In this document: one piece after another, positions 8,945 through 17,992 of the stretch
Layout of the letters: the number at the start of each line of letters is the position of its first letter
Numbering within the stretch: the stretch's first letter is position 1
Assembly: GCA_949296415.1 (NCBI GenBank)
Contig: CASFQC010000012.1
Span: forward strand, 1 to 53,457
Origin: an uncultured Bacteroides sp.
Lineage (GTDB): Bacteria; Bacteroidota; Bacteroidia; Bacteroidales; Bacteroidaceae
Length of the DNA: 53,457 nucleotides
Direction of reading: 5' to 3'
The notes under the pieces: generated by a model
What the model was told of the DNA's origin: nothing
Seen by the model: the letters and a program-made list of their open reading frames with translations, nothing else
Database searches by the model: none
Made by a program: the position numbers and the translations under genes

Positions 8945-8993
8945 AACGTTGGTCTGTGACAGAGTTTACAATGAATGGGGGGTGCATGGCGGG

Positions 8994-10052
8994 TTAGCGG
9001 TCGGTGATAAGCATGGCATCGCCGTAGATGCCGAATCGGTAGCCTTCCTTCAATGCCACGTCGTAGGCGTTCATCACGTTGTCATATCCGCCGAAAGCGG
9101 CTACAATCATCAGTAGCGTGGAGAGCGGCATATGGAAGTTGGACACCATAGATGTGGCTACGGTGAAGTCGTAGGGCGGGAATATGAACTTGTTCGTCCA
9201 TCCGTCGTATGTCTTCAGGTGTCCGTCGGTACTCACGGTGCTTTCTATGGCACGCATGGCGGTGGTTCCTACGGCACATACCTGCTTTTCCAGGTCTTTG
9301 GCACGGTTCACGGTGTTCACGGCCACATCGTCCACCAGCATCTGTTCGGAGTCGGTTTTGTGCTTGGTGAGGTCTTCCACGTCTATCTCGCGGAAGTTGC
9401 CCAATCCGGCGTGCAAGGTGATGAACGCGAATTCTATGCCTTTTATCTCCATTCTTTTCATCAGTTCTCGGCTGAAATGCAGATTGGCCGTAGGCGCGGT
9501 CACGGCTCCTTCGTGGCGTGCGAATATGGATTGGAATCTTTCGGCGTCTTCGGCCTCTACGGGGCGGTTGATGATGCTGTGGGGCAGCGGTGTCTCGCCC
9601 AGGGCGTAAAGTGCTTTCTTGAATTCGTCGTGCGGGCCGTCGTACAGGAATCTCAGGGTGCGTCCACGTGAGGTGGTGTTGTCTATCACTTCGGCTACCA
9701 TGGAGTCGTCTTCGCCGAAGTACAGCTTGTTTCCGATGCGTATTTTCCTGGCCGGGTCTACCAGCACGTCCCATAACTTCTGGTCAGGGTTCAGTTCGCG
9801 CAGAAGGAAGACCTCAATGCGTGCCCCGGTCTTTTCCTTGTTTCCGTAAAGGCGTGCGGGGAACACCTTGGTGTCGTTGAAGATGAACACGTCTTTGTCG
9901 TCAAAGTAATCCAGTATGTCTTTGAATATCTTGTGCTCTATCTCACCGGTTTTTTTGTGGAGCACCATTAACCGAGACTCGTCTCTGTACTTGGCGGGAT
10001 ACATGGCGATTCTGTCTTCGGGCAGTTTGAATTTGAATTGCGACAGTTTCAT
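8994..10052 (-). CDS. queA: S-adenosylmethionine:tRNA ribosyltransferase-isomerase
   Basis: QueA converts preQ1 at the wobble position of tRNA to epoxyqueuosine, using the ribosyl group of S-adenosylmethionine. The protein is 352 aa, the usual length. The N-terminus [18 protein letters not shown], the central [15 protein letters not shown] block and the C-terminal [19 protein letters not shown] are clear family hallmarks. It lies between truB (71-bp gap) and folK, so two RNA-modification genes are adjacent in the same run. Confidence 0.96.
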   Translation of the reverse strand: MKLSQFKFKLPEDRIAMYPAKYRDESRLMVLHKKTGEIEHKIFKDILDYFDDKDVFIFNDTKVFPARLYGNKEKTGARIEVFLLRELNPDQKLWDVLVDPARKIRIGNKLYFGEDDSMVAEVIDNTTSRGRTLRFLYDGPHDEFKKALYALGETPLPHSIINRPVEAEDAERFQSIFARHEGAVTAPTANLHFSRELMKRMEIKGIEFAFITLHAGLGNFREIDVEDLTKHKTDSEQMLVDDVAVNTVNRAKDLEKQVCAVGTTAMRAIESTVSTDGHLKTYDGWTNKFIFPPYDFTVATSMVSNFHMPLSTLLMIVAAFGGYDNVMNAYDVALKEGYRFGIYGDAMLITDR

Positions 10053-10123
10053 ATCAGTATGTATTTAAAGATTTCACTTTTTCTTGTTTATCCGGCCTCC
10101 TGCGGGCCGTTCCGGGTGCGGGC

Positions 10124-10834
10124 TCACTCTTCGCCGGTTTCCACCTCCTGGGCGTCTATCCATGCGGCAAAGTCCAGCGGATTCAGACAGTCTTCCACAC
10201 GGAAGCCTCCCACCCTTGTGCGGCGCAGTGCCGTGAGGTGTGCCCCGCTTCCCAACGCCTGTCCTATGTCTCTGGCCAGTGCCCTGATGTAAGTCCCTTT
10301 GCTGCACACTACCCTGATGGTGATTTCTTCGGGCAGGCGGCAGTCCAGCAGCTCTATTTCGTCAATGACCAGCAGCTTGGGTTTCAGTTCCACTTCCTTG
10401 CCTCGGCGTGCCAGGTCGTAGGCGCGGGTACCGTTGACCATGCAGGCTGAGAAGGCGGGCGGGACTTGTTCTATCTGTCCGGTGAAGCGTTTCAGCGTTT
10501 CCTCCACCAGCGGCAGGGTGATGTGGTCTGTGGGATAAGTGGCGTCTATTCCGTGCTCCAGGTCGAAGCTCGGTGTGGTGGCTCCCAGACGCAAGGTGGC
10601 TACGTATTCCTTGGTGTGTTGTTGGAACTCTTCTATGCGCTTGGTGGCCCGTCCCGTACATATTATCATGACTCCGGTGGCCAGGGGGTCAAGTGTGCCT
10701 GCGTGTCCCACCTTCATCCTTTTCACGCCCGTCCGGCGGCAGATGTGGTAGCGCACGTGTCCCACTACCTTGAACGAAGTCCATCCCAAGGGCTTGTCAA
10801 AGCACAACACTTCACCTTGTTGGAAGTTCATCAT
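10124..10834 (-). CDS. truB: tRNA pseudouridine(55) synthase
   Basis: TruB makes pseudouridine 55 in the T loop of tRNAs. The catalytic Asp lies in [13 protein letters not shown] take the first of two adjacent Met codons (MMNFQQGEV, 236 aa) because that ATG overlaps the stop of uppP as ATGA, which points to translational coupling; the longer in-frame extension would run back through uppP. A second conserved block is [15 protein letters not shown]. The end of the frame (VETGEE) is normal for the Bacteroidetes form. Confidence 0.95.
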   Translation of the reverse strand: MMNFQQGEVLCFDKPLGWTSFKVVGHVRYHICRRTGVKRMKVGHAGTLDPLATGVMIICTGRATKRIEEFQQHTKEYVATLRLGATTPSFDLEHGIDATYPTDHITLPLVEETLKRFTGQIEQVPPAFSACMVNGTRAYDLARRGKEVELKPKLLVIDEIELLDCRLPEEITIRVVCSKGTYIRALARDIGQALGSGAHLTALRRTRVGGFRVEDCLNPLDFAAWIDAQEVETGEE

Positions 10835-11685
10835 ACTACCTCCAGCGAATAACCGGCCATGAGCAGTACCAGGATGATGCCGCCCACGATGATGCGGTAC
10901 CATCCGAAAGCCTTGAAGCCGTATTTGGTGACAAAGCTGATAAAGAACTTTATGGCCAGCATGGCCACTACGAAAGCCACCGCGTTGCCTACGAGGAGTG
11001 CGGGAAGGTTGTCGGTGATGATTTCTGTCCCGCCGTCAAGGAACAGCTTCAGCATTTTGTAGCAGGTGGCGGCGAACATGGTGGGCACGGCTAGAAAGAA
11101 CGAGAACTCGGCTGCGGCCTTGCGGGTGAGTTTCTGGGCCATGCCGCCCACAATGGTGGCCATGGAGCGCGACACGCCAGGTATCATGGATATGCACTGG
11201 AATAGGCCGATGACGAATGCCCGCTTTTCTGTCAGCTTAGTGTCTTCGTTCCCGTTGCCGAACAGCTTGTCGCAGAACAGCATGAACACGCCGCCCACAA
11301 TGAGCATTACGGCCACTACAGTGACGCTTTCCAGCATGGCGTCTATCATGTCGCTGAACAGGAAACCCAGTATGGCAGCGGGGATAAAGGCTACCAGCAG
11401 CTTCCAGTAGAAGTCATATTTGTGTAAGAAGCGGCAGAGCGGCGAGGCGCCTTCGGGTGCCGGAGTGTGGTTGAGGCGGAAAAAGCGTTTCCAGTAGAGC
11501 ACCACTACCGAGAGAATGGCGCCGAACTGGATGATGAACGTGAACGCCTTGACAAATTCGGTACTTTCCACACCCAGCAGGTTCTGGGTGATGATCATAT
11601 GTCCGGTAGACGATACGGGAAGGAATTCGGTGAGTCCCTCCACTATGGCGATGATTATGGTCTCTAAGATAGTCAGGTCTCCCAT
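10831..11685 (-). CDS. uppP: undecaprenyl-diphosphate phosphatase (BacA/UppP)
   Basis: Integral membrane enzyme that recycles undecaprenyl pyrophosphate to the lipid carrier used for peptidoglycan and glycan export; overexpression gives bacitracin resistance. The protein is 284 aa. Both catalytic signatures are present: [14 protein letters not shown] near residue 16 and PGVSRSMAT in the middle. Several hydrophobic segments follow. The stop overlaps the truB start (ATGA) and the start lies 3 nt after the DUF3098 gene, so the middle of this run is very tightly packed. Confidence 0.96.
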   Translation of the reverse strand: MGDLTILETIIIAIVEGLTEFLPVSSTGHMIITQNLLGVESTEFVKAFTFIIQFGAILSVVVLYWKRFFRLNHTPAPEGASPLCRFLHKYDFYWKLLVAFIPAAILGFLFSDMIDAMLESVTVVAVMLIVGGVFMLFCDKLFGNGNEDTKLTEKRAFVIGLFQCISMIPGVSRSMATIVGGMAQKLTRKAAAEFSFFLAVPTMFAATCYKMLKLFLDGGTEIITDNLPALLVGNAVAFVVAMLAIKFFISFVTKYGFKAFGWYRIIVGGIILVLLMAGYSLEVV

Positions 11686-11688
11686 GGG

Positions 11689-11949
11689 TTATGCTGTTTG
11701 TGGGTTGTCGGAATCGGTCTGTTCTTTGTCTCTGGGCTTGCGTACCACGCCGTAAATCATGAAGATGAAGCCGATGAGGCATACCAGTGGGGCCACTTTG
11801 ACGCGGCGTACGCTGAAAATGTCGGGTTCGAAATGCGTGGCCGACGAGGCGGGGCCGCTCATGAGGATGAAGCCAATGATTACCACTGCCATGCCTATGG
11901 CCAGCAGCAGGAAGTTGGTCTTGTCGAAAGCTAATTTCTGTTTGTCCAT
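11689..11949 (-). CDS. DUF3098 small membrane protein
   Basis: An 86-aa protein with two hydrophobic helices (FLLLAIGMAVVIIGFILM and APLVCLIGFIFMIYGVV). The MDKQKLAFDKTNF start was chosen over an in-frame Met 19 codons upstream because the protein begins there with the typical amphipathic lead-in. DUF3098 proteins in Bacteroidetes sit between ftsX and uppP in my recollection, as here. The conserved position suggests a role in cell envelope or division, but the function is unknown. Confidence 0.88.
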   Translation of the reverse strand: MDKQKLAFDKTNFLLLAIGMAVVIIGFILMSGPASSATHFEPDIFSVRRVKVAPLVCLIGFIFMIYGVVRKPRDKEQTDSDNPQTA

Positions 11950-12015
11950 ATTGTTTTTATTGTATTGTTGTTTTCTTCGTTTTCTTGTAAGGTCCTTTCT
12001 CCGCACATGCGGCCG

Positions 12016-12900
12016 TCAGATGTGGTAGAGTGTGTCGGCATCCATGTGCAGGTACCGGTTGACCGAGAACAGCGCGCAGAGGCAGGTTATGGCCACGCCC
12101 GCCACCAGAACCACGCTTGCTACGGCCAGCATCACTTCAGGTGTGAGCACCCGTATGAGGCCCGGTTCCCGGGTCACCAGCCAATAGGCGCCTCCGAGCA
12201 GCAGTCCGTCGGCTACGGCGGCAGACATGAGTCCCACCCAAAAGTTGCGCCGGAGGAAAGGCCGGCGTATGAATCCCCATCCGGCTCCCACCAACTTCAT
12301 GGTGTGGATGAGGAATCGCTTGGAGTAGACGGTCAGCCTTACCGTATTGTTGATGAGCACAAAGGATATGCACGTCAGCAGTCCGGCCAGCACCAGCAGC
12401 GAGAGGCTGATGGCGCGCACGTTCTCGTTCACTGCGTCTATCAGTTCTTTCCGGTAGACCACGTCTTCTATGTTGTTGTGCTGCCTTATGTCACGTTCTA
12501 TCATGTCCAGGCTGTCGGCGTTGGCATAGCTTGCGTTGAGGTTCACTTCTATGGAAGCGGAGAAGGGGTTGTACTGAAGGAAGTCTTCGGGGTTGGCGCC
12601 CAAGGCCTCGGTCTGTTCGCGCAGGGCGTCTTCCTTGGAGATGTACACGGCCTGCTTCACGTAGGGCTTGGTCTTGAGCTGCTGTTGGAGGCGCAGTATG
12701 TCGCTCTCCTTCATGCTGCCGTCGGGCACTATGGTGAAGCTTATGTTTTCCTTGACATAGACCGAAAGGTTGCGTGCGCCCAGCACGGACAGTGTTACCA
12801 GTCCAAGCAGCAGCAACACCAGCGTGGTGCTGACACTTGCCGTGATGAACTGCATGTCGGCATAGGCAAGCTTATGTCTTCTGGCGGTCTGTTGTTTCAT
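12016..12900 (-). CDS. ftsX: cell-division permease FtsX
   Basis: A 294-aa inner-membrane protein. It has an N-terminal transmembrane helix (residues about 20-42), an extracytoplasmic region of about 130 aa containing VKENISFTIVPD, and three further helices that form the FtsX/MacB-like permease domain (LVGAGWGFIRRPFLRRNF). FtsX with the ATPase FtsE regulates peptidoglycan hydrolases at the septum. No ftsE gene is adjacent; in this phylum it is commonly encoded elsewhere. It lies 56 bp after the methyltransferase gene and 66 bp before DUF3098. Confidence 0.93.
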   Translation of the reverse strand: MKQQTARRHKLAYADMQFITASVSTTLVLLLLGLVTLSVLGARNLSVYVKENISFTIVPDGSMKESDILRLQQQLKTKPYVKQAVYISKEDALREQTEALGANPEDFLQYNPFSASIEVNLNASYANADSLDMIERDIRQHNNIEDVVYRKELIDAVNENVRAISLSLLVLAGLLTCISFVLINNTVRLTVYSKRFLIHTMKLVGAGWGFIRRPFLRRNFWVGLMSAAVADGLLLGGAYWLVTREPGLIRVLTPEVMLAVASVVLVAGVAITCLCALFSVNRYLHMDADTLYHI

Positions 12901-12956
12901 GTCTTTCGCTGTCTGTTGGCTGTATATGGGTATAGGAGGGGGCGTCGCCTGCCCGG

Positions 12957-13868
12957 TCAGGGTTTGGACTGCTGTTTTTTACGGAATACATATATCATGG
13001 AGCTGCTCAGCTCTTTCCTGCCCAGCGACTTCAGCCAGGCGGACGCGCCGCTGGCCAGTCCGCGCACCATGTCGTGGTCGCTGCGCATGTACTGCTCGCT
13101 GAGCATGGATATGTAGAAGGCATCAAAGGGCATGGGGTAGTGTGCCGCCATGATGAACCCGTACTTGCTTGCCAGCCGCTGTATGGTGGAGGGGGTGAAG
13201 TGCCACCGGTGCCGGGGCACGTCGTAGGCCGCCCAATAGGCTCCGTACTTGCGCGCATCGGCCGAGAGGTGGTTGGGGGCTGCCACCACCAGCACGCCTT
13301 TGGAGTCAAGCAGCCGGTATATCTCGTTCCATATGTGTTCCAGGTGTTCAATATGTTCCATCACGTGCCACAGGGTGACTACATTGAAGCTGTGGTCGGC
13401 ATATCCGGCTATGGCGCTGTCTTCTTCTATGTTGTGGTCGAAATGTATCAGGGCATAGTTGCGGGCGGCTATGCTGCTGTCCACGGCCTTCACCTGCCAT
13501 CCGCGTTTCATCATGGCGCGTGCGAAGTAGCCTGTGCCTGCGCCTATGTCAAGCAGGTTGCCTTTGCGGAGATGTGCCGCGCGTTCCACCAGCCGGGCTT
13601 TCCGTCTCAGCATGAAGGCGCGCACCAGGTGGTAGGTGGTGTTCACTATGCCTTGCCAGGTGTCGGTGTGCGAGATGTAGGCGGGCGCGTCGTAATAGTC
13701 GTCCATGGAGTCGTCTGCAGGGAAGTCCTGCGTGAAAAGGAAGCCGCATCCGGCGCACCGCCAGAGCTGGAAGGTCTCACCTGTGGCGCAATGGTCCACA
13801 CAGGTCATTTCCTGTTTCAGCTCTGTGCCGCCGCATACGGGGCAGGTGGTTATGTTGATTCTGTTCAT
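12957..13868 (-). CDS. class I SAM-dependent methyltransferase with N-terminal zinc ribbon
   Basis: A 303-aa protein. Paired cysteines CPVC (9-12) and CAGC (38-41) form a likely zinc ribbon. The SAM-binding motif LLDIGAGTGYF starts at about residue 105, and VVTLWHVMEHIEHLE follows, as in the Methyltransf_23 group often linked to cell-surface glycan or lipid modification. The substrate is not identifiable. It is the first gene of the run that continues into ftsX, with a TAnnTTTG box 77 bp upstream. Confidence 0.88.
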   Translation of the reverse strand: MNRINITTCPVCGGTELKQEMTCVDHCATGETFQLWRCAGCGFLFTQDFPADDSMDDYYDAPAYISHTDTWQGIVNTTYHLVRAFMLRRKARLVERAAHLRKGNLLDIGAGTGYFARAMMKRGWQVKAVDSSIAARNYALIHFDHNIEEDSAIAGYADHSFNVVTLWHVMEHIEHLEHIWNEIYRLLDSKGVLVVAAPNHLSADARKYGAYWAAYDVPRHRWHFTPSTIQRLASKYGFIMAAHYPMPFDAFYISMLSEQYMRSDHDMVRGLASGASAWLKSLGRKELSSSMIYVFRKKQQSKP

Positions 13869-13944
13869 CAGCCGTTATACGAAGGGTAAGTACGACACAA
13901 GGCCTTCCTTGTCCTTATCGGACAGGAATACCCTGAATTTGGTG

Positions 13945-13952
13945 CAAAAATA
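13945..13952 (-). promoter_or_regulatory. -7 box (TATTTTTG) of the methyltransferase-ftsX-uppP-truB-queA-folK run
   Basis: The minus-strand octamer TATTTTTG matches TAnnTTTG. It lies 77 bp upstream of the methyltransferase start. No clean TTTG is seen at -33. Confidence 0.5.
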
Positions 13953-14060
13953 GGAATAAAAACCGATATGGCTTGTTTCGGTTAAGCTTTATTAATATAT
14001 GGCGGAAGATGGAGAAGGGGACAAAAAAAGGATACGCAGCCTGCGCATCCTTCAAGAAGG

Positions 14061-14131
14061 TTGGACTACCAGGATTCGAACCTGGACAAACAGAACCAAA
14101 ACCTGTTGTGCTACCATTACACCATAGTCCA
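14061..14131 (-). tRNA. tRNA-Gln (TTG anticodon)
   Basis: On the minus strand the acceptor TGGACTA pairs with TAGTCCA, the anticodon arm is ACAGG-TTTTGGT-TCTGT with anticodon TTG, and the T arm is CCAGG-TTCGAAT-CCTGG. It is 71 nt long without an encoded CCA and stands alone between the methyltransferase and GH3 genes. Confidence 0.95.
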
Positions 14132-14213
14132 AACACGTGGTGCTTTCTGTTAAAAAGCGGTGCAAAGATAGGGCTTTCACAGGGAATCACCAAATATTCA
14201 GGCCTTTTTTTTC

Positions 14214-16358
14214 TTATATGCGGGGCGGACTGTACTTGTAGCTTATCTTGCGAAGATTTCTGCTGTCCGAGCTTCCTCCATACTCTATGGTGTATTTGCC
14301 CTTGGACGGGCGCATGGTCTGCGTGTCTTTGTTCCACCAGCTGAAGAACTCGTCGTCCAGCACAAATTCTAACGTGCGGCTCTCGCCTGCGGGGATGTAC
14401 ACTCTGCGGAAGTCACGCAGAGTGCGGTGCGGGCCGTCGGGGTCGTCGTCGCGGCGGAGATAGACTTGTACCACTTCGTCGCCGCCGCGTTCTCCGGTGT
14501 TGGTCACGCGCACGCTCAGCCGTCCGTCTTTCACACTGGCTTTTCCATAGGCGAAGGTGGTGTAGCTCAGTCCGTGGCCGAAGGCAAAGAGTGGGCGGCT
14601 GTCCAGGTAGCGGTATGTGCGTCCTTTCATGGAATAATCCTGATAATCGGGTATTTGTCCGGTGTTTCTGTAGAAGGTCACGGGCAGGCGTCCGGCGGGG
14701 TTGTAGTCGCCGTAGAGCACGTCGGCCACGGCGGTCCCTCCCTCCTGTCCGGGATACCAGGCCTGCAGTATGGCGTCGCAGGCTTCCGCTTCAGGCTCCA
14801 GCGCGATGGCGCTGCCCGAGAAGCAGACGAACACCACAGGCTTTCCCGTCCGCCTTATTTCGGCTATCAGCTGCCGCTGTGCGGCGGGCAGCTCTATGTC
14901 CGTGCGGTCGCCTCCGTGGAATCCGGGCGCGTCCACCACCATTTCCTCGCCTTCCAGGGTAGGCGAGATGCCGCCGGCAAACACCACGACATCAGCCTGT
15001 TCTATCTGGCTGAGCATAGGACGGATGTCTTCGGAGGCGGTTACATGCCCGCATCCGGGTATGTATATCAGCTTGCCTGGCGCGAGCCTGCGTTCCAGGG
15101 CTTCATACAGCGTGACGGTGTGTGCCGGAAATCCGTTGTAGTTGGCCCATTGCATCACCGAGTCGTTGGCGTTGGGTCCTATGAGGGCTACCGTCATGTC
15201 CTTGTCCAGCGGCAGCAGCCGGTTGCGGTTCTGTAGCAGCACCATGCTTTCGCATGCCATCTGCAGGGCCAGCCTGCGGTGTGCCGGGCTGCTTATGACG
15301 GTTTCCGGTATGGAGTCCCAAGGAGTGGAGCCGTCCATCTCGCCCAGTTCGAACCGGGCTTTCAGCAGACGCTTTACGGAGCGGTCTATTTCAGCTGTTT
15401 CTATCAGTCCCTTGTCCACGGCTTCCGTTAGTCCCCTGTAGGACGAGCCGCATTCCAGGTCTGTGCCGGTGCGTACGGCGTGCGCTGAGGCGTCGGCCCT
15501 GTCCTTGTGGGTTTGGTGATGCCCTTTGTGGTAGAAGTCGTCTATGGCTCCGCAGTCGCTTACTACTATGCCCTGAAAGCCCCATTCCTGTCTCAGGATG
15601 TGGTTCAGCAGCCGGTTGCTGCCACAGCAGGGGTCGTCTTCGAAACGGTTGTAGGCACACATCACCTCCTTTACGCGGGCTTTCTGCACCAGTGTCTTGA
15701 AGGCGGGCAGGTACGTCTCCCACAGGTCGCGCGGTGCTATGTCTTCGGCGTTGAAGGAGTGACGGTTCCATTCCGGTCCCGAATGTACGGCGTAGTGTTT
15801 GGCACAGGCATGTGCCTTGTCGTAGCGCGTCCCTTCCGGTCCTTGAAGTCCGCGCACTACGGCTGTGCCCATCCGTGCCGTGAGGCAAGGGTCTTCGCCG
15901 TAGGTTTCCTGTCCGCGTCCCCATCGCGGGTCGCGGAAGATGTTCACGTTGGGTGTCCAGAACGTCAGCCCCTCGTTTTGCCGGAAGCTGTTGCGTAGGC
16001 GGGCTGTCCGGTGTTTGGCCCGGGCTTCGTCGCTCACGGCGCAGAACACATAGTACAGCAGGGAGTCGTTGAACGAGGCTCCCATTCCTATGGCTTGGGG
16101 AAATACGGTGGCCTGTCCGGCGCGTGCCACGCCGTGCAGTGCCTCGCTCCACCAGTTGTAGGGCTTGATGCCCAGTCGTGGTATGGCTGGCGAGTTGTTC
16201 TGCATGAGCGATACTTTTTCTTCCAAAGTGAGCCTTTCCAACAGGTCTTCCGCCCGCTGGTCGGGTGTGAGTGACGGGTCCTGGTAAGGCAATTGGGCCT
16301 GTCCGTTCACTACGGACAGCCATCCCGACAGTAACAGTAGCATAAGTTTCTTTGTCAT
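14214..16358 (-). CDS. glycoside hydrolase family 3 (beta-xylosidase/beta-glucosidase type)
   Basis: A 714-aa secreted enzyme whose signal peptide ends near VNGQAQ. The GH3 N-terminal domain carries the nucleophile Asp268 in GIVVSDCGAIDDF, plus KHYAVHSGPEWNRH. The second domain begins around residue 350 and contains ALIGPNANDS and the FSGSAIALEPE region. A C-terminal fibronectin-III-like domain (GRLSVRVTNTGERGGDEVVQVYL) follows. The short linker regions and the YNWWSEALHG block resemble the bacterial xylosidase subgroup; the exact substrate is inferred. It lies 54 bp after comF. Confidence 0.92.
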   Translation of the reverse strand: MTKKLMLLLLSGWLSVVNGQAQLPYQDPSLTPDQRAEDLLERLTLEEKVSLMQNNSPAIPRLGIKPYNWWSEALHGVARAGQATVFPQAIGMGASFNDSLLYYVFCAVSDEARAKHRTARLRNSFRQNEGLTFWTPNVNIFRDPRWGRGQETYGEDPCLTARMGTAVVRGLQGPEGTRYDKAHACAKHYAVHSGPEWNRHSFNAEDIAPRDLWETYLPAFKTLVQKARVKEVMCAYNRFEDDPCCGSNRLLNHILRQEWGFQGIVVSDCGAIDDFYHKGHHQTHKDRADASAHAVRTGTDLECGSSYRGLTEAVDKGLIETAEIDRSVKRLLKARFELGEMDGSTPWDSIPETVISSPAHRRLALQMACESMVLLQNRNRLLPLDKDMTVALIGPNANDSVMQWANYNGFPAHTVTLYEALERRLAPGKLIYIPGCGHVTASEDIRPMLSQIEQADVVVFAGGISPTLEGEEMVVDAPGFHGGDRTDIELPAAQRQLIAEIRRTGKPVVFVCFSGSAIALEPEAEACDAILQAWYPGQEGGTAVADVLYGDYNPAGRLPVTFYRNTGQIPDYQDYSMKGRTYRYLDSRPLFAFGHGLSYTTFAYGKASVKDGRLSVRVTNTGERGGDEVVQVYLRRDDDPDGPHRTLRDFRRVYIPAGESRTLEFVLDDEFFSWWNKDTQTMRPSKGKYTIEYGGSSDSRNLRKISYKYSPPRI

Positions 16359-16412
16359 ATGGCAAATGTGTTTAAAGGTGATGTGCGGTGGGATAAGGAG
16401 CTTTCCTTGTGC

Positions 16413-17111
16413 TCAGCTGTCGGCTCTTGCCAGAGCCAGCATGCTGACGCTTGTGCCTTCCGCCTGTTTCAGAGCGTCGGCGCAGGCGGTCAGGGTGGCT
16501 CCTGTGGTCAGCACGTCGTCAATGAGCATGATGTGTTTTCCCCTTATGGCGGAAGGGTTGTCCAGTCTGAATACGTGGCTCATGTTGTTCCAGCGTTCGG
16601 CTACGGTGAGGTGTGTCTGCGAGCCGGTGTCCTTCACCCTGCACAGGCAGCCGTCCAGTACGGGCAGTCCGGTGACTTGCGCTACGCCTTGCGCCAGACA
16701 TGCGCTCTGGTTGTATCCCCGTTTCCTCTGTTTCCGTCTGTGCAGGGGTACGGGCATCAGCGCGTCCACTTCGCTGAAGAATCCGCAGGCGGCCAGCTCT
16801 CCTCCCATGAGCCGGCCCATTGCCACTCCCAGATCTTTGCGCCCGCCGTACTTCATCAGTCTGACCAGCCTGCTGTAGGGGCTTCCCTTGTGATAATAGA
16901 GAAAGGCGGTGGCACGTGCTACAGGCACCTTTCCCCAGAACATCTGCTCTATGTACGGATCCTGGTCCTGCCAGTATCCGGTGCGTGGCAGGCGGCATTT
17001 GCATGCGGTGCACAAGGTGTCTTCCCCTTCCTGCAATGCTGAGCCGCATACCGGGCAGCAAGGCGGAAAGAACAGCGACAGCAGGCGGTGTATGTTTAGT
17101 GCGAGGGACAT
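16413..17111 (-). CDS. ComF-family phosphoribosyltransferase-like protein
   Basis: A 232-aa protein with an N-terminal double zinc finger (CCPVCGSAL and CTACKCRLP) and a C-terminal type I phosphoribosyltransferase motif, IMLIDDVLTTGATL. The RRKQRKRGYNQSACLA block is also typical. ComF proteins are associated with DNA uptake in naturally competent bacteria, but Bacteroidales carry it widely and its function there is not settled. It is tightly packed after the inositol phosphatase gene (22 bp). Confidence 0.93.
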   Translation of the reverse strand: MSLALNIHRLLSLFFPPCCPVCGSALQEGEDTLCTACKCRLPRTGYWQDQDPYIEQMFWGKVPVARATAFLYYHKGSPYSRLVRLMKYGGRKDLGVAMGRLMGGELAACGFFSEVDALMPVPLHRRKQRKRGYNQSACLAQGVAQVTGLPVLDGCLCRVKDTGSQTHLTVAERWNNMSHVFRLDNPSAIRGKHIMLIDDVLTTGATLTACADALKQAEGTSVSMLALARADS

Positions 17112-17133
17112 AGGCTGTGGCTTAGCGTGTGTC

Positions 17134-17940
17134 TCATAGCGGAGGCATGGCCTCTTGCAACAGTCTCAGCAGATGTGCATGGAGCAGTCCGTTGGTGGCC
17201 ACTATGTGGTGTCCGTCCAGGAAGCGGGTACTGCCGGAGAAGTCGGTCACCTGCCCGCCCGCTTCCAGCACCATGAGTGCGGCGGCTGAGTAGTCCCATT
17301 TGCTTATGTAGGCTTCCTGCCAGGTGTCAAGCCTCCCGTCGGCCACGTGGCATATGGCCAGTGCGGCCGAACCGTTCATCCGCAATCCGGCCACTTTCCC
17401 GTAGAGGGCATGTATGAGATGCTCGCCGGTGCGGGCATACAGTCCGGAGTTGTAGGGTAGTTCCGCTCCGCAGAGAGCCTTGTCCATGGTGTCGGTGGCG
17501 GACACGTGCATGCGTCGTCCGTCCACATAGGCGCCTCCGTCTTTCCATGCGTAGAAGCATTCTTTCTGGCAGGGGTCGTACACCACGCCGGCCAGCAGTT
17601 CGTGCCTGTCGCGCAGGGCTATGCTCACACAGTAAGGGGCGTTGCCATGTATGTAGTTGGTGGTTCCGTCCAACGGATCCACTACCCAGCAGTAAGGCTC
17701 GTCCTTGTAGTCGGCCGAACCTTCTTCGGTGATGAACCCGGCTTCCGGAAGCAGGTTGCGCAACTGTTCTACGATGAGCCGTTCCGATTGGCGGTCGACA
17801 TAGGACACGTAGTCGTGCGCGTGTTTTTCCTCTACGGCTTCGCGGCGGAAGTTCAGCCTTTCAGCCTTCAGGAAGATTCCGGCATGGCGTGCTGCCAGGC
17901 ACATTTGTTCCACGAGAGAGGGTAGGTTCGGATGGGTCAT
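17134..17940 (-). CDS. inositol monophosphatase family protein
   Basis: A 268-aa cytoplasmic magnesium-dependent phosphatase. Metal-site motifs are EEGS (about residue 72), WVVDPLDGTTNYIHGN and, near the C-terminus, KWDYSAAALMVLEAGGQVTD. Substrates of this family include inositol phosphates, histidinol phosphate and 3'-phosphoadenosine 5'-phosphate; sequence alone does not choose between them. It lies between the acyl-CoA synthetase gene (52-bp gap) and comF. Confidence 0.93.
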   Translation of the reverse strand: MTHPNLPSLVEQMCLAARHAGIFLKAERLNFRREAVEEKHAHDYVSYVDRQSERLIVEQLRNLLPEAGFITEEGSADYKDEPYCWVVDPLDGTTNYIHGNAPYCVSIALRDRHELLAGVVYDPCQKECFYAWKDGGAYVDGRRMHVSATDTMDKALCGAELPYNSGLYARTGEHLIHALYGKVAGLRMNGSAALAICHVADGRLDTWQEAYISKWDYSAAALMVLEAGGQVTDFSGSTRFLDGHHIVATNGLLHAHLLRLLQEAMPPL

Positions 17941-17992
17941 ATATTTGTATGTTTCAGGTTTGTCGGTGACGGGTCTTTGGTGATGTCCGGTT

